A DNA stretch of 64,000 nucleotides from Gordonia mangrovi (GTDB lineage Bacteria > Actinomycetota > Actinomycetes > Mycobacteriales > Mycobacteriaceae), in NCBI RefSeq assembly GCF_024734075.1, contig NZ_CP102850.1, positions 2,294,001 to 2,358,000 on the forward strand, written 5' to 3'. The notes below the pieces were generated by a model. It was not told the origin of the DNA, did not search any database, and saw only the letters and a list, made by a program, of their open reading frames with translations. The position numbers and the translations under genes are program-made. Shown here in pieces: positions 7,088-16,579 of this stretch. Within the stretch, counting starts at the first letter, position 1; the number at the start of each line of letters is the position of its first letter.

Positions 7088-9544
7088 TCATCCCCTCACC
7101 CGCGCCATCTCGGGATCGACCACCGGGTCGGCGACGACGACGGCTGCGTAGCGGGTGGTCTGGTAGGCGACGCCGACTTCGGCGCCGTCGGCGACATCGG
7201 TGGGCAACCAGGCATATGCGAGGCAGGCGCCGATGGTCGCCGACCATCCGGCACTGGTGATGTAGCCGACCACGACCCCATCCACCGCGACCGGCTCTTT
7301 GCCGAGGACCACGGCGGCCGGATCGGTGAACCGCAGGGTGCGCAGGGTCTTCGGAGCTCCGCGTTCGGCGAGTGCGGACTTTCCGACGAAATCCTCCTTG
7401 GACATCCGCACGGCGAAGTCGAGTCCGGCGGCGGCGGGCGTGTGTTCGATGGTCATGTCGGTACCCGCCGAGCGGTACCCCTTCTCGATACGCAGACTGT
7501 TGAAGGCGATCCGGCCGGCCGCGATGATGCCGTGTGGCTCACCCGCCGACATCAGGGTGTCCCACAGGGCGCGGCCGTTGGCCGCGGACGTGTAGATCTC
7601 CCAGCCGAGTTCACCCACGTACGACACCCGCATCAGCGTCACCGGGACCGCGCCGACGGTGGTGGTCATCGCGCGGAAGTACCGCAACCCGTCATTGGTC
7701 AGGTCGGCGGGGGTCAGTGGTGCCAGCACATCGCGCGCCAGCGGCCCCCACAGTCCGAGGCAGCAGGTGGCCGCGGTGATGTCGCGCAACGTCACCGAAC
7801 CGTCCGCCGGGAGATGCCGGCCGATCCAGTCGAAGTCCAGCGGGCCGTTGGCACCCACCTGGAACACGTCCTCGGCGAGGCGGGCGACGGTCAGATCCGA
7901 ACGGACGCCACCCTTGTCGTCGAGCATCAGCGTGTACGTCACCGAACCCACGGACTTGTCCAACTTGTTCGTGGTGAGCTGCTGCAGCAGTGCGAGGGCG
8001 CCCGGCCCGGAGAGTTCGAACCGGGTCAGCGGGGTCATGTCGTACACGGCGACGTGGCTGCGCGTGTGCGCGGCCTCGGCGACCGAGATCGGCGACCAGT
8101 GCCGGGCCGACCAGGAGTCGCGGTGCGGGATCTGCAGGCCGTCGGCGACCTTCTGGTCGAGCAGTGGCCGGTTGGCCTCGAACCAGGCGGGGCGCTCCCA
8201 CAGTCCGCTCTCCCAGAACTGTGCGCCGAGGTCGGCCGCCCGGTCGTGGAAGGGGCTGGTGCGGACGTTGCGTGGTGCGCGGCGCTGGTCGTGCGGGTGG
8301 ACGATGTCGTAGACCTCGACGAACGACTGGGAGCTGGTGGTGAGGATGACGTCGTCGGACAGCGCCTCATCCTCGAAGCGGTAGAGGTCGGTCTCGTGCA
8401 CGTCGACGCCGGGTGTACCGTCGATCATCCACTCGGCCATGGTCTTCGCCACGCCGGCGGAATGGGTGACCCAGACGGCCTCGGCGACCCAGAAGCCTGC
8501 GAGGTCGCGGTGTTCACCCATGATCGAATGTCCGTCGGGGGTGAACGAGAAGATGCCGTTGAAGCCCTCCTCCACCTTCCCGCCGCCTAGCTCGGGCAGC
8601 AACGCGACGGTGTGCTGCCACGCGTCGTCGAAGTCGTCCGGGGTGAACATGAGCTTCGACGGCATCTCGTCGAGCGAGATCTTGCTGTCGTAGTCGAGAT
8701 TGCCCACATCCGAGGGCATCGGGCGGTGCCCGTAGTAGCCGATGCCGATGCGGTCACCGTGCTCGCGGTAGTAGAGGTCATGGTCCTGATGCCGCAGGAT
8801 CGGCAGCGAGGCCTCGGTCAGTGCGGAGTTGATGCCGCGTCGGGAGTCGACGGCGGTGGTGATCGCGTACTGGTGGGCCATCGGCACCAGCGGAATGGTC
8901 AGCCCCACCCGCCGGCCGAACTCGCGTCCCCAGAACCCGGTGCAGCACACCACGATGTCGGCGTCGACGACGCCGTTCGCGGTGCGTACGCCGCACACCT
9001 CGCCGTTGTTCTCGACGACGTCGATCACCTCCTGCTCGCTGCGGAACACCGCACCCCGCGACATGGCCCGGTGCGCTTGGGCCTCCACGGCGCGCATCGC
9101 CTTGGCGAGGCCGTCGTTGGGGGTGTGCAGGCCGCCGAGGACCAGATCGCGGTCGATCAGCGGGTACATCGCGGCGCACTCCGCGGCGTTGATGAGGTGG
9201 TGCTCGACACCGCGGGACGCGGCCCAGCCGGCCTTGCGGTGCAGGTCGTCCCACCGCTCGGGGGTGGTGGCCAACTCGAGGCCGCCCACCGGATTGAAGC
9301 ACCAGCCGTCGGGATGCTCCAACGACGAGAACTTCTCGATCGTGTAGGAGGCGAGCTCGGTCATCGTCTTGGACGGGTTGGTCGCGAAGACGAGACCGGG
9401 TGCGTGCGAGGTGGAGCCGCCGGTGGCGAAGAGCGGGCCGCGGTCGAGGACCGTGACGTCGGTCCAACCGCGCGCGGTGAGTTCGTCGGCCAGGGAGGTG
9501 CCGACGATGCCGGCGCCGACGATCACGACTTTCGGTGCAGCCAT
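7088..9544 (-). CDS. Dimethylglycine oxidase (FAD amine oxidase fused to a folate-binding GcvT domain)
   Basis: An 818-residue flavoprotein that oxidises dimethylglycine to sarcosine. Residues 1-~400 are a DAO-type FAD domain: nucleotide site VVIVGAGIVGTSLADEL at 6-22, then STSHAPG with His47 where related dehydrogenases have their flavin-linked His, His224 (MAHQY) and Tyr259 (DLYYREHGD), at about the positions of the His225 and Tyr259 active-site residues recalled for the Arthrobacter enzyme. Residues ~430-818 are the GcvT-like part that passes the methyl-derived carbon to tetrahydrofolate. Length matches the ~830-residue family. It lies between purU and vapB on the same strand, so its role in the betaine pathway is well supported. 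Confidence 0.88.
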   Translation of the reverse strand: MAAPKVVIVGAGIVGTSLADELTARGWTDVTVLDRGPLFATGGSTSHAPGLVFATNPSKTMTELASYTIEKFSSLEHPDGWCFNPVGGLELATTPERWDDLHRKAGWAASRGVEHHLINAAECAAMYPLIDRDLVLGGLHTPNDGLAKAMRAVEAQAHRAMSRGAVFRSEQEVIDVVENNGEVCGVRTANGVVDADIVVCCTGFWGREFGRRVGLTIPLVPMAHQYAITTAVDSRRGINSALTEASLPILRHQDHDLYYREHGDRIGIGYYGHRPMPSDVGNLDYDSKISLDEMPSKLMFTPDDFDDAWQHTVALLPELGGGKVEEGFNGIFSFTPDGHSIMGEHRDLAGFWVAEAVWVTHSAGVAKTMAEWMIDGTPGVDVHETDLYRFEDEALSDDVILTTSSQSFVEVYDIVHPHDQRRAPRNVRTSPFHDRAADLGAQFWESGLWERPAWFEANRPLLDQKVADGLQIPHRDSWSARHWSPISVAEAAHTRSHVAVYDMTPLTRFELSGPGALALLQQLTTNKLDKSVGSVTYTLMLDDKGGVRSDLTVARLAEDVFQVGANGPLDFDWIGRHLPADGSVTLRDITAATCCLGLWGPLARDVLAPLTPADLTNDGLRYFRAMTTTVGAVPVTLMRVSYVGELGWEIYTSAANGRALWDTLMSAGEPHGIIAAGRIAFNSLRIEKGYRSAGTDMTIEHTPAAAGLDFAVRMSKEDFVGKSALAERGAPKTLRTLRFTDPAAVVLGKEPVAVDGVVVGYITSAGWSATIGACLAYAWLPTDVADGAEVGVAYQTTRYAAVVVADPVVDPEMARVRG

Positions 9545-9598
9545 GGGAATCTGTCTTTCTCGGGTGGGTGGTTCGGGGGTTCCGCGGTGTGGATCGGG

Positions 9599-10447
9599 TC
9601 AGGTGAAGACGACGGTGCTGGTGCCGTTCATCAGCACCCGGTTCTCGCTGTGCCAGCGCACCGCCCGCGACAGCGCGAGTGCCTCGGCGTCGCTGCCGAC
9701 GGTGGCCAGTCGGCGCGGATCGTGGGTGTGGTCGATGCGGATGACCTCTTGCTCGATGATCGGGCCCTCGTCGAGGTCGGGGGTCACGTAGTGGGCGGTG
9801 GCGCCGACATATTTCACCCCACGCTGGTGCGCCTGGTGATACGGCTTGGCACCTTTGAAGCCCGGCAGGAACGAGTGGTGGATGTTGATGGCGCGTCCGC
9901 GCAATGCCGAACACGTGTCGTCGGAGAGGATCTGCATGTACCGGGCCAACACCACCAGGTCGGCGTCGTAGGACGACACCAGGTCGAGCATCGCGGTCTC
10001 GGCCTGCGCCTTGGTGTCCGGGGTCACCGGGATGTGATGGAACGGCAGCCCCGCGGATTCGGCCATCGGCGCGAGATCGGTGTGGTTGGAGGCGACCGCG
10101 ACGAGGTCGCCGCCGAGGGTGCCGGACCGCCACCGGAAGATCAGGTCGTTGAGGCAGTGCCCCAGCCGTGACACCATCACCAGGATCCGCTGCGGCGTCT
10201 GGTCATCGATCGCGTACTCGGCGTCGAGTCCGCTGGCGAGATGATCGAAGGCAGCCGACAGCTGCTCCGAGCCGGACTGGCGGGCCGACGCGAATTCGGT
10301 CCGCACGAACAGGGTGTGGGTGATCGGGTCGTCGAACTGCTGATGGTCGAGCACCTCACAGCCGTGGCTGTAGAGGAACGAGCTGATCGCATGCATGACA
10401 CCGCCGCGCGACGGGCATCGCAGGGTGAGGGTGAAACGGTCGGACAT
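9599..10447 (-). CDS. purU: Formyltetrahydrofolate deformylase
   Basis: A 282-residue enzyme that hydrolyses 10-formyl-tetrahydrofolate to formate and tetrahydrofolate. An N-terminal ACT domain (about 1-85: LTLRCPSRGGVMHAISSFL) is followed by a formyl-transferase-like catalytic domain with INIHHSFLPGFKGAKPYHQA and GATAHYVTPDLDEGPIIEQ (catalytic Asn/His/Asp). A Shine-Dalgarno-like AGAGGA lies 5 nt before the start. In sarcosine/betaine clusters PurU recycles folate loaded with one-carbon units by the demethylating oxidases. Same strand and spacing suggest an operon with soxG and dimethylglycine oxidase. Confidence 0.93.
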   Translation of the reverse strand: MSDRFTLTLRCPSRGGVMHAISSFLYSHGCEVLDHQQFDDPITHTLFVRTEFASARQSGSEQLSAAFDHLASGLDAEYAIDDQTPQRILVMVSRLGHCLNDLIFRWRSGTLGGDLVAVASNHTDLAPMAESAGLPFHHIPVTPDTKAQAETAMLDLVSSYDADLVVLARYMQILSDDTCSALRGRAINIHHSFLPGFKGAKPYHQAHQRGVKYVGATAHYVTPDLDEGPIIEQEVIRIDHTHDPRRLATVGSDAEALALSRAVRWHSENRVLMNGTSTVVFT

Positions 10448-10481
10448 GGGGTTCCTCTACGGGAGGGGGATGGAAAGTGGA

Positions 10482-11048
10482 TCAGGGGGTTGTGGCGACG
10501 TACTCGGTGGCGGCGTCGACGAGCCAGCCGGCGAGATAGTCGGCGAAGGAGCTGCGGACGAAGATCGCGAAACCGTCCGGCACGCGATGCATGATGACGC
10601 CGGCCTGGGCGAGCTGGGTCTGGATCACGTCGTCGGGACCGAAGGCGTTCGGGGACAGGTCAATCGCACATCCGTGGGCGAGGATCGTCTCGGCGTGGGG
10701 CCCGCCGAGCACCAGCCGGGTGCGCTGTCCGGACACATCGGCCACGTACGCGCTGTCGCGGGCACGATCGCCGATCGTCGCGGCCAACACGTGCGGTGCG
10801 ACATCGGCCGCGTAGCACAGGAACTCGTCGGGTCCCAGCCAGAGTGCCGTCTCCTGCCCGGTGTGCGCCGTCTGGCAGACCCCCGGCAACTCGAGTCGTT
10901 TACCCGCTTCGGGCCCGGTGGGTCGGACCACGGTCTGGGCGACGGGGGTCTCGGCGAGCAGGATCGCCGGGGCGAGTGCGGCGAACCGGTCCGACCAGTC
11001 GCGCAGCGGACCGATCGGCTCCAGGTCGGGAATGGTGATGTCAGCCAT
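10482..11048 (-). CDS. soxG: Sarcosine oxidase gamma subunit
   Basis: A 188-residue SoxG: WSDRFAALAPAILLAE, LPGVCQTAHTGQETALWLGPDEFL and VSGQRTRLVLGGPHAETILAHGCAIDL are typical of the gamma subunit of heterotetrameric sarcosine oxidase. The start (MADITIP) is chosen because it overlaps the end of soxA by 8 nt; a longer reading frame upstream lies inside soxA. SoxG folds like a GcvT fragment and completes the alpha-beta-gamma-delta complex. Confidence 0.9.
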   Translation of the reverse strand: MADITIPDLEPIGPLRDWSDRFAALAPAILLAETPVAQTVVRPTGPEAGKRLELPGVCQTAHTGQETALWLGPDEFLCYAADVAPHVLAATIGDRARDSAYVADVSGQRTRLVLGGPHAETILAHGCAIDLSPNAFGPDDVIQTQLAQAGVIMHRVPDGFAIFVRSSFADYLAGWLVDAATEYVATTP

Positions 11049-14000
11049 CGCGTCGGGCTCCTTCGGCATCGACGAAAACAGTGGAGGTGATCTCGACTTC
11101 GCACAACGTGTCGCCGACGGGTACGTCGAGACGGGTGCCGATGAGATCGCGGCCACCCTGCACCAGGGCCAGTGCGAACGGCCTGCCCAATTCGGCGCTG
11201 CGGTAGCTCGACGTCACGTGGCCGAGCATCGGGACCGGCGGAGGCGGCAGCGTGCGGTCGGGGCGATGGGAGATGATCTGCGATCCCTCCGGCAGCCAGG
11301 TGGTGCCGTCGGTCGGCAACAGGCCCACGAGATGCTTGCGGTCGGATGCCGTCGCCGAGGCGCGTGCGAAGGAGCGCTTCCCGATGAAGTCGGGCTTCTT
11401 CTTCGACACCGCCCAACTCATCCCCAGGTCGTGCGGGGTGACGGTGCCGTCGGTGTCCTGCCCGATGATCGGATAGCCCTTCTCGGCGCGCAGCACATGC
11501 ATAGTCTCGGTGCCGTACGGGGTGATGCCGTACGGCTCGCCGGCCGCGATCAGCCCCCGCCACAACGCATCCGCATAGTTGGCGCCGACGTTGACCTCGT
11601 AGGCGAGCTCACCGGAGAAGCTGATGCGGCCGATGCGGACGGGCACCCCGCGGTAGGTGGTGTCGCGCCAGCCCATGAACTCGAAGGCCTCGGTGGAGAC
11701 GTCGAGGTCGGCGAACACCGCCCCGACGACGTCGCGCGACCGGGGTCCCACCACCGGGAAGGTGGCCACCTGGTCGGTGAGCGACGTCATCCACACGCGC
11801 AGTTCCGGCCATTCGGTCTGATGCCACTCCTCCATCCAGTCGAGGATGGCGGCGGCATTGCCGGTGGTGGTGTACACGGTGTAGCGGTCGGTGGCGGTGC
11901 GCATCACCGTGCCGTCGTCCTTGACCATCCCGTCCGCGCCGCACATGACGCCGTAGCGGACCTTGCCGACCGCCAGGGTGCTCATCATGTTGGTGTAAAG
12001 CAGGTCGAGGAACGTTGGGGCGTCGGGCCCGGCGACGTCGATGACGCCGAGGGTGGAGCCGTCCAGAATGCCGACACCCGTGCGGACCGCGGCACATTCG
12101 CGCAGCACGGCATCATGCATGTCCTCGCCGCCGCGCGGGTAGTACCGGGGTCGCTTCCACTGGCCGACATCCTCGAAGACGGCACCGCGTTCGACATGCC
12201 AGTCGTGGATCGGCGTCCGCCGCACCGGGTCGTAGCCGTCCCCGCGGTCGCGGCCGGCGAGTGCGGCGAAGGTGACCGGGGTGTAGGGCGGACGGAAGGT
12301 GGTGGTGCCGGCGGCATCGACCGGGATACCGAGCATCTGCGCGACGATCCCCGAGGTCACGATGCCCGAGGTCTTGCCCTGGTCGTGGCCGGTACCGATG
12401 GTGGTGTAGCGCTTGACATGTTCCACCGACCGCATGCCGGCGCCGAGCGCCCGGGCGATGTCGGCGACGGTGGCGTCGCGCTGCAGGTCGACGAACGACG
12501 TCGAGTCCCCGCCGTGCGGATCGGGCACATACCAGCAGACGGCGGGTGCCGCCGGGGTGCGTTCGGTGACCCGCGGGACGGCACGGAACTCCGGCAGTGG
12601 ACGGCCCAGACCGTTCAGGCTCGCGACCGCACCGCGTCGGCCGCTCGCCAGACATGCGGTCAGGGTTGTGAGACCGTCTGCAGCGCCGACGATCTCGGTG
12701 TTCGCCACGGTGCCGGTGGGCAGGAAGGCCGATGCGTGGTCGTCGAAGGCGATCGTCCCCCGCAGCTGGCTCCACAGGTGTACCGCCGGATTCCAGCCAC
12801 CGCTGACCAAGACGGTGTCACAGGCGATAGAAGTATCGTCGCTCAGGTCGACCGCGGTGACCGCATCGGTGCCGTGCGCGCGGGTCACGGTGGTGTCGGC
12901 CAGGATCGGGACGCCACGGCGCTGCGCCTTCTCGCGCAGGTCCGCGCTCACCGTCGCGCGGACATCGACGATGGCGGGCACCGACATGCCTGCGTCGACA
13001 AGAGCGAAGGCGGCCGCATACGCCGCGTCGCAGGCGGTGAACACCACCGCCGTGCGCCCCACCCGCACCCCGTACCGCTTCAGGTACTCGGCGCCGGCAC
13101 CGGCGAGCATGACGCCGGGCAGATCGTTGCCGGCGAACACGATCGGGCGTTCGTGGGCGCCGGTGGCGATGACGATGCGGCGGGCCCGGATCCGGTGCAC
13201 CCGCTGCCGCGACACGTGGGCGGGCGCAGCGGTGCCGAGATGGTCGGTGCGGTGCTCGACGGCGAGAATGAAACCGTCGTCGTAGGCGCCGAACGCGGTT
13301 GTCCTGGTCAGCCGCGTGACGTGGGCATACGAATCGAGTTCGGCGACCGCGTCGGTCACCCATCGGGCACCGGGTGTCGCGCCGCCGGGTTCACCGCGCT
13401 CGTCGACGAGCAGCACCCGCGCACCGGCGCGGGCGGAGATGACGGCCGACATCAGACCGGCCGCCCCCGCCCCCACCACCAGGACGTCGGGATGATGGTG
13501 CAGTGCGTCGTAGCGGGCGTCGTCGACGGTGGTGCTGAGCTTGCCCCAGCCCGGGACGCCATGTGCGACGAGCCCGGAGCACAGAGCGACGGTGGTGGCA
13601 GGGATCATCGGCTCCACGAACGGCGCATCGACACCGACCTGCGCGGTCGCATCCTCGGCCCACGCGCCGGTGATGCCGCGCGGCCGTCCGAGGTTGACAC
13701 TGTTGGTGACCACCCGTACGCCGTTGGCGAGCAGCGCGGACGCCAACGTGTCGCCCGCGTAGCCGCGGTAGGTCACACCGTCGAACTCGAAGTCGATGGG
13801 GCGCGAGCGGTCGATACGGCCGCCGGTTCCGGTGCGGAAGGGTTGGGATCCGGCATGGGTGGGGGGATTGGCCTCTTGTCGCTGATTGAGTAGCCCCGAG
13901 CCGCTAGGCGAGGGGTGTATCGAAATCAGCCCACCGTCGGGCGTATCGAGACCACGTCCGCCGGTGGTGGCGAACTCGTACGTCACCGTGTCCCGCTCGA

Positions 14001-14205
14001 GGGTGAACCACTGGCGGCAGCCGGAGGTGTGGCACCAGCGTTCGGTCATCGCGCCCTTGGGATTCGGGCGGAAGAACAGGTAGTGCGCCCAGTCGGTGTC
14101 GTCGAGTTCGGCCGGCTGCTCGGGGTAGGCGATACCGGCGGCGGCGCCGTAGTGGAACTCGGTCTCTTCACGGGGCCCGCAATGCGGGCACGGGATCATC
14201 TGCAT
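11041..14205 (-). CDS. soxA: Fused sarcosine oxidase delta-alpha subunits (SoxD-SoxA in one frame)
   Basis: A 1054-residue protein. Residues 1-~75 are a complete SoxD: zinc ligands Cys6 and Cys9 (CPHC), His59 and Cys63 (WCHTSGC), and the family stretch HYLFFRPNPKGAMTERW. Residues ~120-1054 are SoxA: SQPFRTGTGGRIDRSRPIDF at the usual SoxA N-terminus, GYAGDTLASALLANGV, a dinucleotide fold VLVVGAGAAGLMSA near 240, and a GcvT domain from ~650. Normally soxD and soxA are separate genes. Here they are joined by a ~45-residue Gly/Ser/Pro-rich linker encoded by the dispersed repeat at 13881-13953. No in-frame ATG lies between M53 and the SoxA domain, so separate translation would need a non-ATG start. 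Confidence 0.88.
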   Translation of the reverse strand: MQMIPCPHCGPREETEFHYGAAAGIAYPEQPAELDDTDWAHYLFFRPNPKGAMTERWCHTSGCRQWFTLERDTVTYEFATTGGRGLDTPDGGLISIHPSPSGSGLLNQRQEANPPTHAGSQPFRTGTGGRIDRSRPIDFEFDGVTYRGYAGDTLASALLANGVRVVTNSVNLGRPRGITGAWAEDATAQVGVDAPFVEPMIPATTVALCSGLVAHGVPGWGKLSTTVDDARYDALHHHPDVLVVGAGAAGLMSAVISARAGARVLLVDERGEPGGATPGARWVTDAVAELDSYAHVTRLTRTTAFGAYDDGFILAVEHRTDHLGTAAPAHVSRQRVHRIRARRIVIATGAHERPIVFAGNDLPGVMLAGAGAEYLKRYGVRVGRTAVVFTACDAAYAAAFALVDAGMSVPAIVDVRATVSADLREKAQRRGVPILADTTVTRAHGTDAVTAVDLSDDTSIACDTVLVSGGWNPAVHLWSQLRGTIAFDDHASAFLPTGTVANTEIVGAADGLTTLTACLASGRRGAVASLNGLGRPLPEFRAVPRVTERTPAAPAVCWYVPDPHGGDSTSFVDLQRDATVADIARALGAGMRSVEHVKRYTTIGTGHDQGKTSGIVTSGIVAQMLGIPVDAAGTTTFRPPYTPVTFAALAGRDRGDGYDPVRRTPIHDWHVERGAVFEDVGQWKRPRYYPRGGEDMHDAVLRECAAVRTGVGILDGSTLGVIDVAGPDAPTFLDLLYTNMMSTLAVGKVRYGVMCGADGMVKDDGTVMRTATDRYTVYTTTGNAAAILDWMEEWHQTEWPELRVWMTSLTDQVATFPVVGPRSRDVVGAVFADLDVSTEAFEFMGWRDTTYRGVPVRIGRISFSGELAYEVNVGANYADALWRGLIAAGEPYGITPYGTETMHVLRAEKGYPIIGQDTDGTVTPHDLGMSWAVSKKKPDFIGKRSFARASATASDRKHLVGLLPTDGTTWLPEGSQIISHRPDRTLPPPPVPMLGHVTSSYRSAELGRPFALALVQGGRDLIGTRLDVPVGDTLCEVEITSTVFVDAEGARRDG
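13881..13953. repeat. Dispersed repeat, copy B plus a partial copy, inside soxDA
   Basis: The full copy (13881-13925) starts GCTGATTGAGTAGCCCCGAG and ends near GGGGTGTATCGAA. A second partial copy of its outer end (GGGCGTATCGAGACC) lies at 13939-13953. On the minus strand it is read as the soxDA linker (IHPSPSGSGLLNQ). It resembles the reverse complement of the element at 1157-1200. Confidence 0.6.
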
Positions 14206-14232
14206 GGTGGCGTCTCTGTACTCGGGGCGGGA

Positions 14233-15495
14233 TCAGTGGGCCACGGCGGCGGCGCCGTGTTCGTCGATGAGGCGACCGGTGACGAACCGGTCGAGGGCAA
14301 ACGGTGCGTTGATGGCGTGGGGTGTTCCGGTTGCCACCGTGTGGGCCAGACACCAGCCGACCCCGGGCGTCGCCTTGAAACCGCCGGTGCCCCAGCCGCA
14401 GTTGAGGTACAGGTTCTCGTACGGGGTGGCGCCGACGATGGGGGAGGCATCCGGGGTGACATCGACGATCCCGCCCCAGGTGCGCAACAGCCGGGCCCGG
14501 CCGAACACGGGGAACAGTTCCACGGCCGCGGCCATCTGTCGTTCGATGATGTGGAAAGCGCCGCGCTGCCCGTAGCCGTTGTAGGAGTCGACCCCGGCGC
14601 CCATCACCAGTTCACCCTTGTGGGCCTGGGAGACATAGACGTGCACCGCATTCGACATCACCACCGTCGGGTGGATGGGTTCGAGCAGCTCGGACACCAG
14701 CGCCTGCAGCGGATGGCTCTGGATCGGCACCCGGAAGCCGAGCTGGTCGGTGAGCGTGGAGGTGTGACCGGCCGCGCACAGGGCCACCGTCCCCGCGCCG
14801 ATCCGGCCGAGGTTGGTCTCGACCCCGGTGACGCGGTCGACGTCGGTGACGAACCCGGTGACCTCGCAGTTCTGGATGATGTCGATCCCGGCGTCGCTCG
14901 CGCTGCGGGCGAAACCCCAGGCGACGTAGTCGTGTTTGGCGATGCCGCCGCGCGGCTGGAAGGTGGCACCGAGCACCGGATAGCGGATGTCGGCCGAGGT
15001 GTTCACGATCGGACACACGTGCGCCACCTGTTTCGGATCGAGCCATTCCGCGTCGATGCCGTTGAGCCGGTTGGCCTCCACCCGCCGGATGCTGTCGCGC
15101 ACATCCTGCTCGGTATGGGCGAGGTTCAGTACGCCGCGCTGGCTGAACAGGATCGGGTAGCCGAGTTCGTCCTCGAGACCCTCCCACAGTTTCAGCGAGT
15201 GCTCGTAGATGCCGGCGCTCTCGTCCCACAGGTAGTTGGAACGGATGAGGGTGGTGTTGCGGGCCATGTTGCCGCCGGCCAGCCAGCCGCGCTCCAGGAC
15301 GGCGACATTGGTGATGCCGTGGTTGCGGGCCAGGTAGTGGGCGGTGGCCAGACCGTGGCCGCCGCCACCCACGATGACGACGTCGTAGTTCTTCTTGGGT
15401 TCGGGTGCCCGCCAAAGGAACTCGGGGTGGTGAGGGAGGTGCGCACCGGGTGGGAGGTCGGCGTCGGGGGAAGGCGCGAGGGGATCTGTGGTCAT
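14233..15495 (-). CDS. soxB: Sarcosine oxidase beta subunit
   Basis: A 420-residue flavoprotein holding the sarcosine-oxidising site. The FAD fold is at 38-56 ([20 protein letters not shown]); [15 protein letters not shown] and [10 protein letters not shown] follow. His188 in [16 protein letters not shown] fits the covalent-FMN histidine of the family (about 173), allowing for ~15 extra N-terminal residues. The C-terminus has [12 protein letters not shown]. Sarcosine plus O2 and folate gives glycine, peroxide and methylene-folate. It precedes soxDA by 27 nt and follows gbcB by 13 nt. Confidence 0.95.
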   Translation of the reverse strand: MTTDPLAPSPDADLPPGAHLPHHPEFLWRAPEPKKNYDVVIVGGGGHGLATAHYLARNHGITNVAVLERGWLAGGNMARNTTLIRSNYLWDESAGIYEHSLKLWEGLEDELGYPILFSQRGVLNLAHTEQDVRDSIRRVEANRLNGIDAEWLDPKQVAHVCPIVNTSADIRYPVLGATFQPRGGIAKHDYVAWGFARSASDAGIDIIQNCEVTGFVTDVDRVTGVETNLGRIGAGTVALCAAGHTSTLTDQLGFRVPIQSHPLQALVSELLEPIHPTVVMSNAVHVYVSQAHKGELVMGAGVDSYNGYGQRGAFHIIERQMAAAVELFPVFGRARLLRTWGGIVDVTPDASPIVGATPYENLYLNCGWGTGGFKATPGVGWCLAHTVATGTPHAINAPFALDRFVTGRLIDEHGAAAVAH

Positions 15496-15508
15496 CGTCG
15501 GGTATTCC

Positions 15509-16579
15509 TCAGTAGTCGATCACGACGGGGGACAGGGGTTCGGAGCAGCAGAGCAGGATCTTGCCCTGAGCGATCTCGCGTGGGCGGATACCGCCCTGGT
15601 GGTTCATCACGACGTCACCGGATAGCTTGCGGACCTTGCAGGAACCGCACAGGCCCACCCCACACGAGGACGGCAGGGTGACGCCTGCCTTCGCGGCGGC
15701 GGCCAGGATGGTCGAGCCGGGGGCCACGGTGACCCGGCGGGCACGGCGGGAGAAGTCGACCATCACGCCGCTGCCGGCGTCGGACTCGTCGTCGGTGGGC
15801 AGGCTGAAACCGAAGCTCTCCTCGTGGATGCGCGCCAGGTCCGCTCCCGCTGCCATCAGCGAGCTGCGGACCTCGCTGCGGAAACGGCCGGGGCCGCACA
15901 GGAACACCTCCCGGTCGGCGAGGTCGGGACACACCCGTTCGAGCATCGCGCGGTCGATGCGTCCGCGATGGCCGGTCCATTCGGGGAGTTCGTCGGCCAC
16001 CATTCGGGTCGCCGCGAACGCCAATGTCACGTTCGGGTGCTGGTGGGCGAGGTCGTCGAGTTCGTCCCGGAACGGGATGTCGTCGACGTTGCGGGCACTG
16101 TGCACGAAGGTGATGTCGAGTGGGGACTCGCTGTCGGTCACCGCCCGCAGCATCGACATCACCGGGGTGATGCCGCTGCCGGCCGAGATGAACAGGTACT
16201 TCTCCGCGGGCCGCGCGGTGTAGGTGAACCGGCCCAGGGGACCGGTCGCGGCGATCATCATGCCCTCGACCATGTTGTCGTGCAGCCAGTTCGAGACATG
16301 GCCGCCGCTGACACGTTTGACCGTGATCGACACGGTTCCGGGGCGGGTCGGTGGTGAGGAGATGCTGTAGCAGCGCTGTACCGTACGGCCGTCGATCTCG
16401 ATGGTGATGGAGAGGAACTGACCCGGGGCGAAGACGAAGGTCCGGGAATCGTCGGGGCCGTCGGTGGTGTGCTGCGGCGATCCGCCCGCGACCCGGAAGC
16501 TGAAGGTCGCCATGTCGCGGGTGGTGTGGGCCCTCGACACGCACTGCAGAAAGATGTCGTCGGCCATGGTCGCCCTCAT
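15509..16579 (-). CDS. gbcB: Glycine betaine demethylase reductase component (GbcB type)
   Basis: A 356-residue electron-transfer protein. An FAD-binding domain (about 5-115: RCYSISSPP), an NAD-binding domain ([31 protein letters not shown]) and a C-terminal plant-type 2Fe-2S domain with Cys ligands in [13 protein letters not shown] and LLCCSE. It would pass NAD(P)H electrons to the Rieske oxygenase encoded immediately upstream. The start at 16579 overlaps that gene's stop as ATGA; MADDIF at 16567 is an alternative. Context fixes the role better than sequence, since many Rieske reductases look alike. Confidence 0.85.
   Translation of the reverse strand: MRATMADDIFLQCVSRAHTTRDMATFSFRVAGGSPQHTTDGPDDSRTFVFAPGQFLSITIEIDGRTVQRCYSISSPPTRPGTVSITVKRVSGGHVSNWLHDNMVEGMMIAATGPLGRFTYTARPAEKYLFISAGSGITPVMSMLRAVTDSESPLDITFVHSARNVDDIPFRDELDDLAHQHPNVTLAFAATRMVADELPEWTGHRGRIDRAMLERVCPDLADREVFLCGPGRFRSEVRSSLMAAGADLARIHEESFGFSLPTDDESDAGSGVMVDFSRRARRVTVAPGSTILAAAAKAGVTLPSSCGVGLCGSCKVRKLSGDVVMNHQGGIRPREIAQGKILLCCSEPLSPVVIDY

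Noticed and set aside
7442..8590. Long plus-strand frames over dimethylglycine oxidase
   Set aside because: Opposite strand of a well-conserved flavoprotein; low-complexity composition.
10861..13893. A 1010-codon plus-strand open frame
   Set aside because: Antisense to soxDA/soxG, with His/Arg/Gly-rich composition typical of shadow frames.
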